From contig MLDA01000004.1 in assembly GCA_023896275.1 (NCBI GenBank), forward strand, positions 1 through 64,000: a stretch of 64,000 bases of DNA, written 5' to 3'. Below the pieces are notes generated by a model. It made no database searches, was not told the origin of the DNA, and saw only the letters and a program-made list of their open reading frames with translations. A program made the translations under genes and the position numbers. This DNA comes from Kocuria rosea subsp. polaris (GTDB lineage: Bacteria; Actinomycetota; Actinomycetes; Actinomycetales; Micrococcaceae). Shown here in pieces: positions 41,124 through 48,023 of this stretch; the stretch's first letter is position 1; each line of letters begins with the position of its first letter.

Positions 41124-42545
41124 ATGACGGTCAGCACGTCTGATCTGCCGGAATCGTGGCCCGACGCGGGTAACATCACGGCGGCCGCAGAAAAAGTGCG
41201 CAAGATCGGCACCACGTCGCGCACGATCTTCGACGACGCGAGCACGAAGTGGAGCGGTCTCAGCGGCAACGGCGTCTTCGAGTCGCCGCACCAGGAGAAG
41301 GTCCTCTCCGCTCCTGCCAAGACGGTCGAGCCGTTTGTCATGATCACCGAGACCGCCACGGAGAATGTGGCGTCCGCGCTCGAAGATTTCGCCGAAACGA
41401 TGGGGCCGACGAACAAGCAGCGCTACGACGACATCCTTCTGGTGGCGCAGGCGCACAACAATGTCACGTTCGAGCCCGGCGACAAGCCCGATGGCTACGA
41501 CACAGACCGCACGGCCATCCAGCGGGAGATCAACGCGGTAGCCACCCTGTACGACAACGCGGTGCAGAAGTGCGCGCGGAAGATCAATGGGGAGAACCCG
41601 CTGCGCGACCTGCCCGGCGGCGTCGCCGGTGCACACGCGACCTACAAGGCCGTCAAGAAGTACCTGGCGAAAGCGGGCGTTCATTCATCACACTTCAAGG
41701 TGCGTCGCGGGCAGCTCATGTTCGTCTACAACACCGAGGTCAACCCGTACCGGAAGCAGTTCCCGACGAGCTTCAAGATCAACCGCAAGATCCTCGAGGG
41801 GCTGCACGTCCCGCAGAAGTACATCGATCGGCTGACGGGTGAGACGAAGGCCCAGTTCAGAACCTACAACGGCCAGTTCGAGCGGTGGCTCAAGGAAGCA
41901 GGGAAGCGGTCGCCGTTGGGACTGATCCTGGCGAAGTATCCGTTCCTGAAGAACACGAAACTCCGGTTCGACGGTATGAACGTTCGGGCCCGGGTCCCGC
42001 TGACGTCGACCAACGGACAGAAGCCGCTGCCGTCGAACAGCAAGGTGCAGAGCACCAAACTGACCAGGGCGCTCGAACGTCTGAACAAGCTTCAGAAGAC
42101 GCCCTTGCTCAAGGGGGTGGCCGTCCTATCGGTCGGCCTCAACGCCTACGGCAACTACACGGAGGCCTACGCCGATTCGATGGTGCGGGACCCGGACAAG
42201 TCGCCGGACGAGCACATGCGTACTGCCGCCGTCGACACGGCAATCAAGACCGGCGCCGAAACGGTCGGGGCGACTGTGGGAACGGCCGTCGGGCGCGGCG
42301 TCGGTGCCGCCGTGGGACAGGCGATCATCCCCATTCCGGGCGTCGGTGCCGCGATCGGCGGATTCGTAGGAGGCCTGGCCGGCGGATGGGTCGGTGGCAA
42401 GGTCGGCGGGTGGGCCGGCGACATGATCAACGACTTCCGCCATAGCGAGACGGCGGAGAAGATCGTCGACGGGGTGAAGGACCTCGGTTCGAAGGCCGTG
42501 GACACGGGTAAGAAGGTCCTCAAATCGTTGAATCCCTTCGGCTGA
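41124..42545 (+). CDS. Putative type VII-exported effector with glycine-zipper C-terminus, cassette A
   Basis: 473 residues. The N-terminal 150 are helical with a WSGLSGNGVFESP turn near residue 43, like the W-containing turn of WXG/LXG proteins. The sequence YDNAVQKCARKIN matches YDNAEKKCANELN in the cassette B homologue. A variable middle (about 180-320) includes many basic residues. Near 330-450 follow KGVAVLSVGLNAYGNYTEAYA and a glycine-zipper membrane segment (GATVGTAVGRGVGAAVGQAIIPIPGVGAAIGGFVGGLAGGWVGGKVGGWAGD). It ends in an amphipathic tail. No enzymatic toxin motif is seen; a membrane-inserting or pore-forming action is the simplest reading. SD CGGAGGAG upstream. It overlaps the next gene by one base. 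Confidence 0.65.
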   Translation: MTVSTSDLPESWPDAGNITAAAEKVRKIGTTSRTIFDDASTKWSGLSGNGVFESPHQEKVLSAPAKTVEPFVMITETATENVASALEDFAETMGPTNKQRYDDILLVAQAHNNVTFEPGDKPDGYDTDRTAIQREINAVATLYDNAVQKCARKINGENPLRDLPGGVAGAHATYKAVKKYLAKAGVHSSHFKVRRGQLMFVYNTEVNPYRKQFPTSFKINRKILEGLHVPQKYIDRLTGETKAQFRTYNGQFERWLKEAGKRSPLGLILAKYPFLKNTKLRFDGMNVRARVPLTSTNGQKPLPSNSKVQSTKLTRALERLNKLQKTPLLKGVAVLSVGLNAYGNYTEAYADSMVRDPDKSPDEHMRTAAVDTAIKTGAETVGATVGTAVGRGVGAAVGQAIIPIPGVGAAIGGFVGGLAGGWVGGKVGGWAGDMINDFRHSETAEKIVDGVKDLGSKAVDTGKKVLKSLNPFG

Positions 42546-42976
42546 TGGTGGAACTGTTCCTCGCCGTGCTCTTCATCGTGCCCTTCGCCGTGCCCTGTCT
42601 GCTCTACGGGTGGAACGCGTGGTCGGGTAAGAAGCGGGAGTGGGCAGCGCGGGCTCCGGCTGCGATGATCTTCACCTCACGCAACGTGCTCCCGCTGCAG
42701 GTCGGCGTCGGCGGTTTGTCGATGGTGCTGGGAATTCCTGCACTGACGAGCACGCTCATGGGATCCGAACAATCCGAAGACGTTTGGTTCTGGACCATGC
42801 TGGTGGTCTTTCCGCTCATCATGTACACGCACTTCTGGTGGCCCGATTTCGCGCTGCCGCGCTGGTACAAGGATTGGCTGCGGCGCGGCGGGCTGACGAT
42901 GAGCGAGACTGGTGAGGAACAAATCGCCCCGCTGTGGGGCCCAGATGAAGAGCCGCCGTCCAAAGCGGCGTCGTAA
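42545..42976 (+). CDS. Small integral membrane protein, candidate immunity protein, cassette A
   Basis: 143 residues with about four hydrophobic segments: ELFLAVLFIVPFAVPCLLYGW at the start, a short one near 50-70 (VGVGGLSMVLGIPALTSTLM), VWFWTMLVVFPLIMYTHFWW, then a cytoplasmic acidic tail (SETGEEQIAPLWGPDEEPPSKAAS). ATG 42545 shares one base with the effector's stop (TGATG), giving tight translational coupling. Immunity to pore-forming toxins is often a small polytopic membrane protein encoded right after the toxin. No database family was recognised. Other roles, such as a membrane anchor for the partner protein, are possible. Confidence 0.6.
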   Translation: MVELFLAVLFIVPFAVPCLLYGWNAWSGKKREWAARAPAAMIFTSRNVLPLQVGVGGLSMVLGIPALTSTLMGSEQSEDVWFWTMLVVFPLIMYTHFWWPDFALPRWYKDWLRRGGLTMSETGEEQIAPLWGPDEEPPSKAAS

Positions 42977-42993
42977 AGGATGAGAGGGCGCTG

Positions 42994-44400
42994 ATGACGC
43001 GGATCGATGGGTACCGGGGCATTCTGACGTTCGAGGTTGAGGAGCCGTGGATCCCGGTGCAGTCGCGCCCGGAGATCGAACTCATGGCGACGATGCCGCC
43101 CGTCGAAGGCGAGTTTCCACCGAACATCGTGGTCACCGTCAACCCCTATAGCGGATCCCTGGCCGATTTCTCCCGCCGGGCCACGGCAGCGATCGTTCGA
43201 GACCTGCGGGAAGGCCGCATTGTCGATGTCGACGACTGGTCTTTCGACGTGGGGGCCGCCGCGCTGGACTCTGGCACCGATCCCGACGCCGAGGAGCCGA
43301 CGCCCGGCGGCAGCGGACGCCTCATCGAATACACTCACCGAATCGAAGAGGGCATCGTGGTCTCCGGGGCGGACTACCTGGTGGTTCGCGAGGGCTGGGC
43401 GATTCAGATTTCGACCACCACAGGCCTGCCAACCCGCATGATCTTCGACGAGATCCTGCAGTCCATGGCCAGGACCATTGCCGTGCTGCGAGCCCCGGAA
43501 CCCGGGGACGCGGCAGACGTTCCGGCGTTGGCCGCTCCGGTGTCCGACGATCTGGCGTGCGCCGAGTTGGGAGGCGACAGGGAGGCACTCTTCGACTGGC
43601 TCGCGGCGGGCGCCTCCATCGGCGAAGGCACGTGGATGAGCGGGGAGGCCTTGGCCCGGACGGCGGAACTGCAGGACGCCGTCGTCGGCCGTCTGGGCGG
43701 AGGCATGGATCCGGTCATATCGGAGCTGAAGGAGCTGGGAGTCCTCGAGGGCGGTCGCCTGAGTGATCTCGGCGAGGTCATCTCCGTAGCGCTGACGGAC
43801 GCTCAGGTGCGCGTGCGGCTGACCGGGCGATTCATGCGCGGGGAGACCCTCTTTCAAGCGTTCATCATTGGCGGCGCGGCCGTGGTCGCCGCAGAACAGG
43901 GCTACGGTCCGCGGGTCCTCAACCAGCCGTGGACCCCGGACGACGCCACACTGTTCAACGTGCAGATCCTTCCGGTCGCCGAGCTGACATCCACGATGAT
44001 GCGCTGGGCTGGCGCCGGGCCGGCATGGAACCTCCATCTCGAGGATCCGACGATCTCACCGGAGGTCTTCGAAGAGCGAATCGCCGGAGAGGCTGGCGGA
44101 TCAGGGATGCCCGGGGCAGTTGGACAGAGCCTCTGGCAGCAGCCATGGTTCACGTGGGTCTTCGAGATCGAGGCTCCGGACGAGGAACACGGGGCGCGGG
44201 AGTTCGCTCCGCTGACATTCGTGAACGCGGGCCCGCGGGGCAACTACCGGGTGGGCTTGGTCGAGACCGACGCCGGCAGCGATTCCGCCTGGCGGGCGGG
44301 GGACGTCCTCCTCTGGCCGACCGATTCCGGCTTCATCCAGCGTCAGCTCGAGGATCATGTGCAGGCTGCCGTGCTCGAGCGTCCCGTCGTGTTGGCCTGA
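42994..44400 (+). CDS. PsbP/MOG1-like plus EspG-like fusion protein, cassette A
   Basis: 468 residues in two parts. Residues about 1-170 look like the PsbP/MOG1/LpqN (DUF1795) alpha-beta fold (FEVEEPWIPVQSRPEIELMATMPP, ATAAIVRDLREGRIVDVDDWSFD, ADYLVVREGWAIQISTTTG, DEILQSMARTIAVL). The C-terminal 290 resemble EspG, the chaperone of ESX substrates: LKELGVLEGGRLSDLGEVISVALTDAQVRVRL, FIIGGAAVVAAEQGYGP and ILPVAELTSTMMRWAGAGPAW. No signal peptide. ATG 42994 follows AAGGATGAGAGGG. Paralogous to the 445-residue protein of cassette B. The fold assignments come from pattern recognition and need structure prediction. Probable role: cytosolic chaperone for the glycine-zipper effector. Confidence 0.6.
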   Translation: MTRIDGYRGILTFEVEEPWIPVQSRPEIELMATMPPVEGEFPPNIVVTVNPYSGSLADFSRRATAAIVRDLREGRIVDVDDWSFDVGAAALDSGTDPDAEEPTPGGSGRLIEYTHRIEEGIVVSGADYLVVREGWAIQISTTTGLPTRMIFDEILQSMARTIAVLRAPEPGDAADVPALAAPVSDDLACAELGGDREALFDWLAAGASIGEGTWMSGEALARTAELQDAVVGRLGGGMDPVISELKELGVLEGGRLSDLGEVISVALTDAQVRVRLTGRFMRGETLFQAFIIGGAAVVAAEQGYGPRVLNQPWTPDDATLFNVQILPVAELTSTMMRWAGAGPAWNLHLEDPTISPEVFEERIAGEAGGSGMPGAVGQSLWQQPWFTWVFEIEAPDEEHGAREFAPLTFVNAGPRGNYRVGLVETDAGSDSAWRAGDVLLWPTDSGFIQRQLEDHVQAAVLERPVVLA

Positions 44401-44433
44401 CGGGCCCGTTCCGGGCCGCGTCGAATCCGTTGC

Positions 44434-44474
44434 TTCCTCTTCCGGAACTATCGCGGAAAGGGCAGGATGTTTTT
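44434..44474 (+). terminator. Weak hairpin after cassette A
   Basis: An imperfect stem (TTCCTCTTCCG against CGGAAAGGGCAGGA) followed by five Ts. It resembles a decayed version of the 40632 terminator. Its 3' arm also carries the Shine-Dalgarno (GGGCAGGA) of the next gene, so its terminator function is uncertain. Confidence 0.35.
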
Positions 44475-44475
44475 C

Positions 44476-44910
44476 ATGGAGGCCATCACCGCACTCGAAG
44501 ACGAGACCCTGATCCACCTACCGCAGTCGCGCGTCTGGTCGCTACTCACGGACTGGACCGCGGCGCCCGAATGGATGCCCGGCGTCGATGCGATGCACGC
44601 CCAGGGGGCTGCTGCGCCCGGCCAAGTTCTGAAATACACCTCGGGAGAGCACGAGCGGCAGTTGGCCGTGGTGACGTACGAGCCGGGCGGTGCGCTGACC
44701 CTGGCGACAGGTTCCGACGGTGCGGACGTACGTATCGAGTACGGATACTTGCTGGTCGCCAACGGGGATCAGACGAGGTTGCGGCTGCGCGTCGGAATCC
44801 GTGTCAACGGGGCCGGCAGCGACGGCGTCGATGAACTGCGGGAGGCTCTCGCCGAGGCCGAATCCGGTCAGCTCGAAGCCTTCCGGGCTTACGCGGAGAA
44901 AGCGCCGTAA
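44476..44910 (+). CDS. SRPBCC/polyketide-cyclase-like protein
   Basis: 144 residues of the START/SRPBCC superfamily: EAITALEDETLIHLPQSRVWSLLTDWTAAPEWMPGVDAM (first strand and helix), strand-rich middle (GGALTLATGSDGADVRIEYGYLLV, TRLRLRVGIRVNG), and a long C-terminal helix (EALAEAESGQLEAFRAYAEKAP). Start ATG 44476, with SD GGGCAGGA nine bases upstream; an ATG three codons earlier overlaps the SD. It lies alone between the two cassettes with no family partner. Ligand unknown. It may be part of cassette A by read-through or an independent gene. Confidence 0.85.
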   Translation: MEAITALEDETLIHLPQSRVWSLLTDWTAAPEWMPGVDAMHAQGAAAPGQVLKYTSGEHERQLAVVTYEPGGALTLATGSDGADVRIEYGYLLVANGDQTRLRLRVGIRVNGAGSDGVDELREALAEAESGQLEAFRAYAEKAP

Positions 44911-44924
44911 AGCTCGGGCCCGGA

Positions 44925-44971
44925 CATGGGTACTTCTCCCCATCGTCCGGCGGGACGGGTTCGGATAGCCT
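44925..44971 (+). promoter_or_regulatory. Promoter/regulatory box of cassette B
   Basis: CATGGGTACTTCTCCCCATC at 44925-44944 and TAGCCT at 44966-44971, differing from the cassette A box by one base in the palindrome. The spacing from CATGGG to the -10 is 41 bases, the same as in cassette A, and GGTTCG again precedes the -10. Confidence 0.7.
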
Positions 44972-45019
44972 GATGTTTCGACGGGCACGAAATGACCCGG
45001 AACGGGAAGAGGAGACACC

Positions 45020-45355
45020 GTGAGCCTGGGCGGCTATTCGATCGAGAACAGTGGCTACAAGGCCCAGGAAGGCAACCTGGAGTCAAATCTTGAGGACCTC
45101 GCCACGACCAACAACGAGCTGAAAACCGCTGTTGAGGATGCGAAGGCACCGGTCAAGAGCGAGAAGATCTCCACGGCACTCGATTCCCTCTACACCGACG
45201 TCCTCGGTGCGAACGCCGTCGCGGCGCTGCGCCGCGGGCGCAACGCGAAGAAGGGCGCCTCGATGATCCGTCGCGCGATCGTTCAGGGTGACGAGGACAT
45301 GGCCAACGATGCGTACGGCGTCATCGCCAAGACGCCGGACTTCCACCGGAAGTAG
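45020..45355 (+). CDS. WXG100-like small helical protein, cassette B
   Basis: 111 residues, GTG start at 45020 after AAGAGGAGA. Predicted as a helical hairpin: LESNLEDLATTNNELKTAVEDAKAPVKSEK, then ISTALDSLYTDVLGANAVAALRRGRNAKKGASMIRRAIVQGDEDMANDAYG. The shared ALDSL, GDEDMA and PDF motifs make it a paralogue of the cassette A protein. No WXG turn. Basic in the second helix, unlike the acidic cassette A protein, which may mean a different partner. It precedes the large effector-like gene by eight bases. Confidence 0.7.
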   Translation: MSLGGYSIENSGYKAQEGNLESNLEDLATTNNELKTAVEDAKAPVKSEKISTALDSLYTDVLGANAVAALRRGRNAKKGASMIRRAIVQGDEDMANDAYGVIAKTPDFHRK

Positions 45356-45363
45356 GGGAACAC

Positions 45364-46623
45364 ATGGCTTACAGCGTAGATACCAGCACCTTCGACGACT
45401 GGGCAGATCCCTCGGCGATCCGGGCGGCTGCCAAAGACCTGAAGAAGAAGGCCGCTGCCGTCGAGGACGACGTCGATGCGTGCCATACGACGTGGAGCGC
45501 ATTGACGTCGCACCTCACCATCGACGATTCGGGAGCCTCGTCCACGTTCAAGAACACCTACAAGGACATCAAGAAGCACGGGGAGTTCGTCGGCTCCGGG
45601 GGTGAGAAGGCGAAGACGGCTCTCGACGGTTTCGCGGACGCGATCGACGAGCTGCTGCCGATGGTCGAGAATCTCACCGGCCAGATCGCGAATTTCGAGA
45701 TCGAGGCGAACAAGATCGATACGTCGGATTCGTTCGCCGTCGGGCAGGCCGACCTCGCCGAACGCGGATTCAAACAGATGGTCTCGGGTATGCAGACCTC
45801 GTACGACAACGCCGAGAAGAAGTGCGCCAACGAGCTCAACACCATCTACGACAAGGTTCACGATGAGGGCGGCAGCATCGCTGGGCCGTGGGGTACGGCG
45901 GCGCTCACCGCCATTGGCGGCGCGCCGGCACTCGTGCACATCGATCCGAATCGGAAGATTCCGGTCTACGGCTACAAGACGCCGAAATACGACCCGACGA
46001 AGTACTACACGACGAAGAAGATCACGATGTCCAACGGGCAGGTGAAGAGCGTTGCTTACCTGAAACCCGGGGCCGTGCTTCCCGCCCCGGAGCGCTACAT
46101 CGTGAGGCACCAGCAGCCGTGGTCGATCATCGACCCGAAGGAAGCCCAGAAACAGGGCATTAAGCCCCACAAGATCCTGCGCTACGGGAATCCGTTGGTG
46201 ACCGTCGTTGGTGGCCTGATCACGTTCAACTCCGAGTACGAGAAGCGCTACAACGAACTCCTGCGCACGAATCCGGAGCTGACCCAGGACGAACTCGAAA
46301 ACGAGTCCGGGCAGGCAGCTGCGGTCCGCGGAACAAGCAAGACGGCCGTGATTCTGGCCGCAGGTGCGACCGGTATGGCCATCGGCACCGCGATCCCGGG
46401 AGTCGGCAACGTGGTCGGCGGACTGATTGGCCTGGGCATCGGCGCCGGGATCGCCTTCGGGGCTGAGATCTCCGGACTCAATGATTGGGTGGCGGACCGG
46501 GCCGAGGATCTCTACCAGGCGGTGACGCCGGAGCCGGTGAAGAAGATCGTCGGCGAGGTCGGAGAATTCGGCTCGAAGGTCGGCGGCGCCATTTCGGATG
46601 GCTGGAACTCGTTGTGGGATTAG
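45364..46623 (+). CDS. Putative type VII-exported effector with glycine-zipper segment, cassette B
   Basis: 419 residues. The N-terminus (AIRAAAKDLKKKAAAVEDDVDACHTTWSALTSHLTIDDSGASSTFKN) is WXG-like with the W in the turn. Helices follow (ALDGFADAIDELLPMVENLTGQIANFE), then SYDNAEKKCANELN as in cassette A. The middle (about 190-270) is Lys/Tyr/Pro-rich (GYKTPKYDPTKYYTTKKI). Residues about 330-380 form a glycine-rich membrane segment (VILAAGATGMAIGTAIPGVGNVVGGLIGLGIGAGIAFGAEI). The tail is amphipathic and ends in WNSLWD. Similar architecture to the cassette A protein though the middle diverges, as expected for polymorphic effectors. No catalytic toxin domain seen. Confidence 0.65.
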   Translation: MAYSVDTSTFDDWADPSAIRAAAKDLKKKAAAVEDDVDACHTTWSALTSHLTIDDSGASSTFKNTYKDIKKHGEFVGSGGEKAKTALDGFADAIDELLPMVENLTGQIANFEIEANKIDTSDSFAVGQADLAERGFKQMVSGMQTSYDNAEKKCANELNTIYDKVHDEGGSIAGPWGTAALTAIGGAPALVHIDPNRKIPVYGYKTPKYDPTKYYTTKKITMSNGQVKSVAYLKPGAVLPAPERYIVRHQQPWSIIDPKEAQKQGIKPHKILRYGNPLVTVVGGLITFNSEYEKRYNELLRTNPELTQDELENESGQAAAVRGTSKTAVILAAGATGMAIGTAIPGVGNVVGGLIGLGIGAGIAFGAEISGLNDWVADRAEDLYQAVTPEPVKKIVGEVGEFGSKVGGAISDGWNSLWD

Positions 46624-46632
46624 GTTGGGTGC

Positions 46633-47970
46633 ATGATGTCTGAGCAGAGCCCCGGGTATGTTCCCCACCGCGTCGGCCCCGTCGAGTTCCCGGTTCTTGG
46701 TTCGTGGGAGGCGACGTACGGCGAAAACTATGCGGTCTTCGTCAAACCGATCGTGGGGGTCACGTACTTTCAGACGAATCTCATTGTCCGCGTCCTTCCG
46801 CGCCGACCCGGCGCCAGCATGGCCTGGTACTCCACGGCCGCGCTCGGCGCCGACGCGGGGCTGCTGCACGAGTGCCGTTTCGTCTCCGACGACCTCTGGC
46901 AGGGAGAACACGGAACCGGCCGCATGCACGTCGTGCTGCACCGGAAGGAACTGACACAGGTCGTCTGCCAGCGCTGGCTCCTGCCCGCTGGAGCGAACCT
47001 TGTGGAGGTGACGGCGTCCTACGGGCTGGATGACGCGGTCCAAGAGGAGCCGCTTCTGAGAGCCGTGGTCTCGGCGATGCGCATCGACGCGGACGCGCCC
47101 GGGGTTGGCGAACCGGCGGACCTGCCTGGTCATGAACCCCGTTCTGACGCCGATATGAGCGTGGTCGTCTCCGAGCCCGTCGAGGATCTGACCAAGTTGC
47201 AGGCGGTCAACCGGTGGCGCCTTCACGGGCCGGTGCTCACCGCAGGGACTCTCGAGTTCATGATCGGTGCCGCCGAGCGCGAACGAGGTTTCGGGATGCT
47301 CGAGATCGGCAGGTTCCGTCAGGACATCGACGCGCTGCACGGTCTCGGGCTGATGGACGGCAAGGGCCGCTGGACACGCCTGGGGAATCAGGTGACGGAC
47401 GGGTTCCGCAACCGGCGGTTCTACGCGCAAGTGGCCCTCAATTGTGGCGGCGCGCGCAGCCAGCTCGACGTCTACGCGGGCTCGATCATGGCCACGATGA
47501 TCACCGGCCCGGGGTTCCACGGGCTCCTGGAGGGCGAGGCGTTCGACCCCGGTCACCGGCCCCACGAACTCATGGGTCTGACGACAGTCCCCGGCGCGAT
47601 CGCCCAGTGGGTGGGACTGGGTCCGGCCTGGACGCAGGGCGCTGAGGTGACGATGGACGCGATCGACTTCTATGGCGCCCTGCGTGCCGGCGGGTCGCCG
47701 GCGTCGGCCGGAGGCAGCTGCCCTCCCGGGTTCGATGCCTACTGGGATCAGCCGTGGGTCGAGTGGACCGTCGGCGTCGCCGAAATGGAGCGCAGCGTCC
47801 GCTTCGTTAATGCGGGCCGCGCCGGTCACTTCGCGGTGGAGGATCTCGACGACGGCCTGCGGGTGCGGCTCGTGCCGGCTCCATCGTTCAGTGTCTGGCA
47901 GGAGCTGGTGGCGCTCTTCGACGACGCCGTCGTACACGCCGCGCTGCGGGAAGGGGCAGCGCGATCGTAG
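46633..47970 (+). CDS. PsbP/MOG1-like plus EspG-like fusion protein, cassette B
   Basis: 445 residues. The first 155 form a MOG1/PsbP-like fold (VEFPVLGSWEATYGENYAVFVKPIVGVTYFQTNLIVRVL, LTQVVCQRWLLPAGANLVEVTASYG, LLRAVVSAMRIDAD). The remainder matches an EspG-like plan: RQDIDALHGLGLMDGKGRWTRLGNQV, SIMATMITGPGFHGLLEGEAF, LTTVPGAIAQWVGLGPAWTQGAEV and a final helix SFSVWQELVALFDDAVVHAAL. It is the paralogue of the cassette A protein at 42994 and occupies the same relative position. Two ATGs (46633, 46636) are possible. A chaperone for the glycine-zipper effector is proposed; structure prediction should confirm the two domains. Confidence 0.6.
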   Translation: MMSEQSPGYVPHRVGPVEFPVLGSWEATYGENYAVFVKPIVGVTYFQTNLIVRVLPRRPGASMAWYSTAALGADAGLLHECRFVSDDLWQGEHGTGRMHVVLHRKELTQVVCQRWLLPAGANLVEVTASYGLDDAVQEEPLLRAVVSAMRIDADAPGVGEPADLPGHEPRSDADMSVVVSEPVEDLTKLQAVNRWRLHGPVLTAGTLEFMIGAAERERGFGMLEIGRFRQDIDALHGLGLMDGKGRWTRLGNQVTDGFRNRRFYAQVALNCGGARSQLDVYAGSIMATMITGPGFHGLLEGEAFDPGHRPHELMGLTTVPGAIAQWVGLGPAWTQGAEVTMDAIDFYGALRAGGSPASAGGSCPPGFDAYWDQPWVEWTVGVAEMERSVRFVNAGRAGHFAVEDLDDGLRVRLVPAPSFSVWQELVALFDDAVVHAALREGAARS

Positions 47971-48023
47971 CCTTCGGAATTCTCCTGACAAGCGTCGGGC
48001 TGGCGTTCGCGGCTGCGGGTGTC

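Noticed and set aside
45283-47991. 902-codon open frame on the minus strand
   Set aside because: Antisense to cassette B genes in a GC-rich region; composition is low complexity and no domain is seen. The plus-strand genes have ribosome sites and domain structure.
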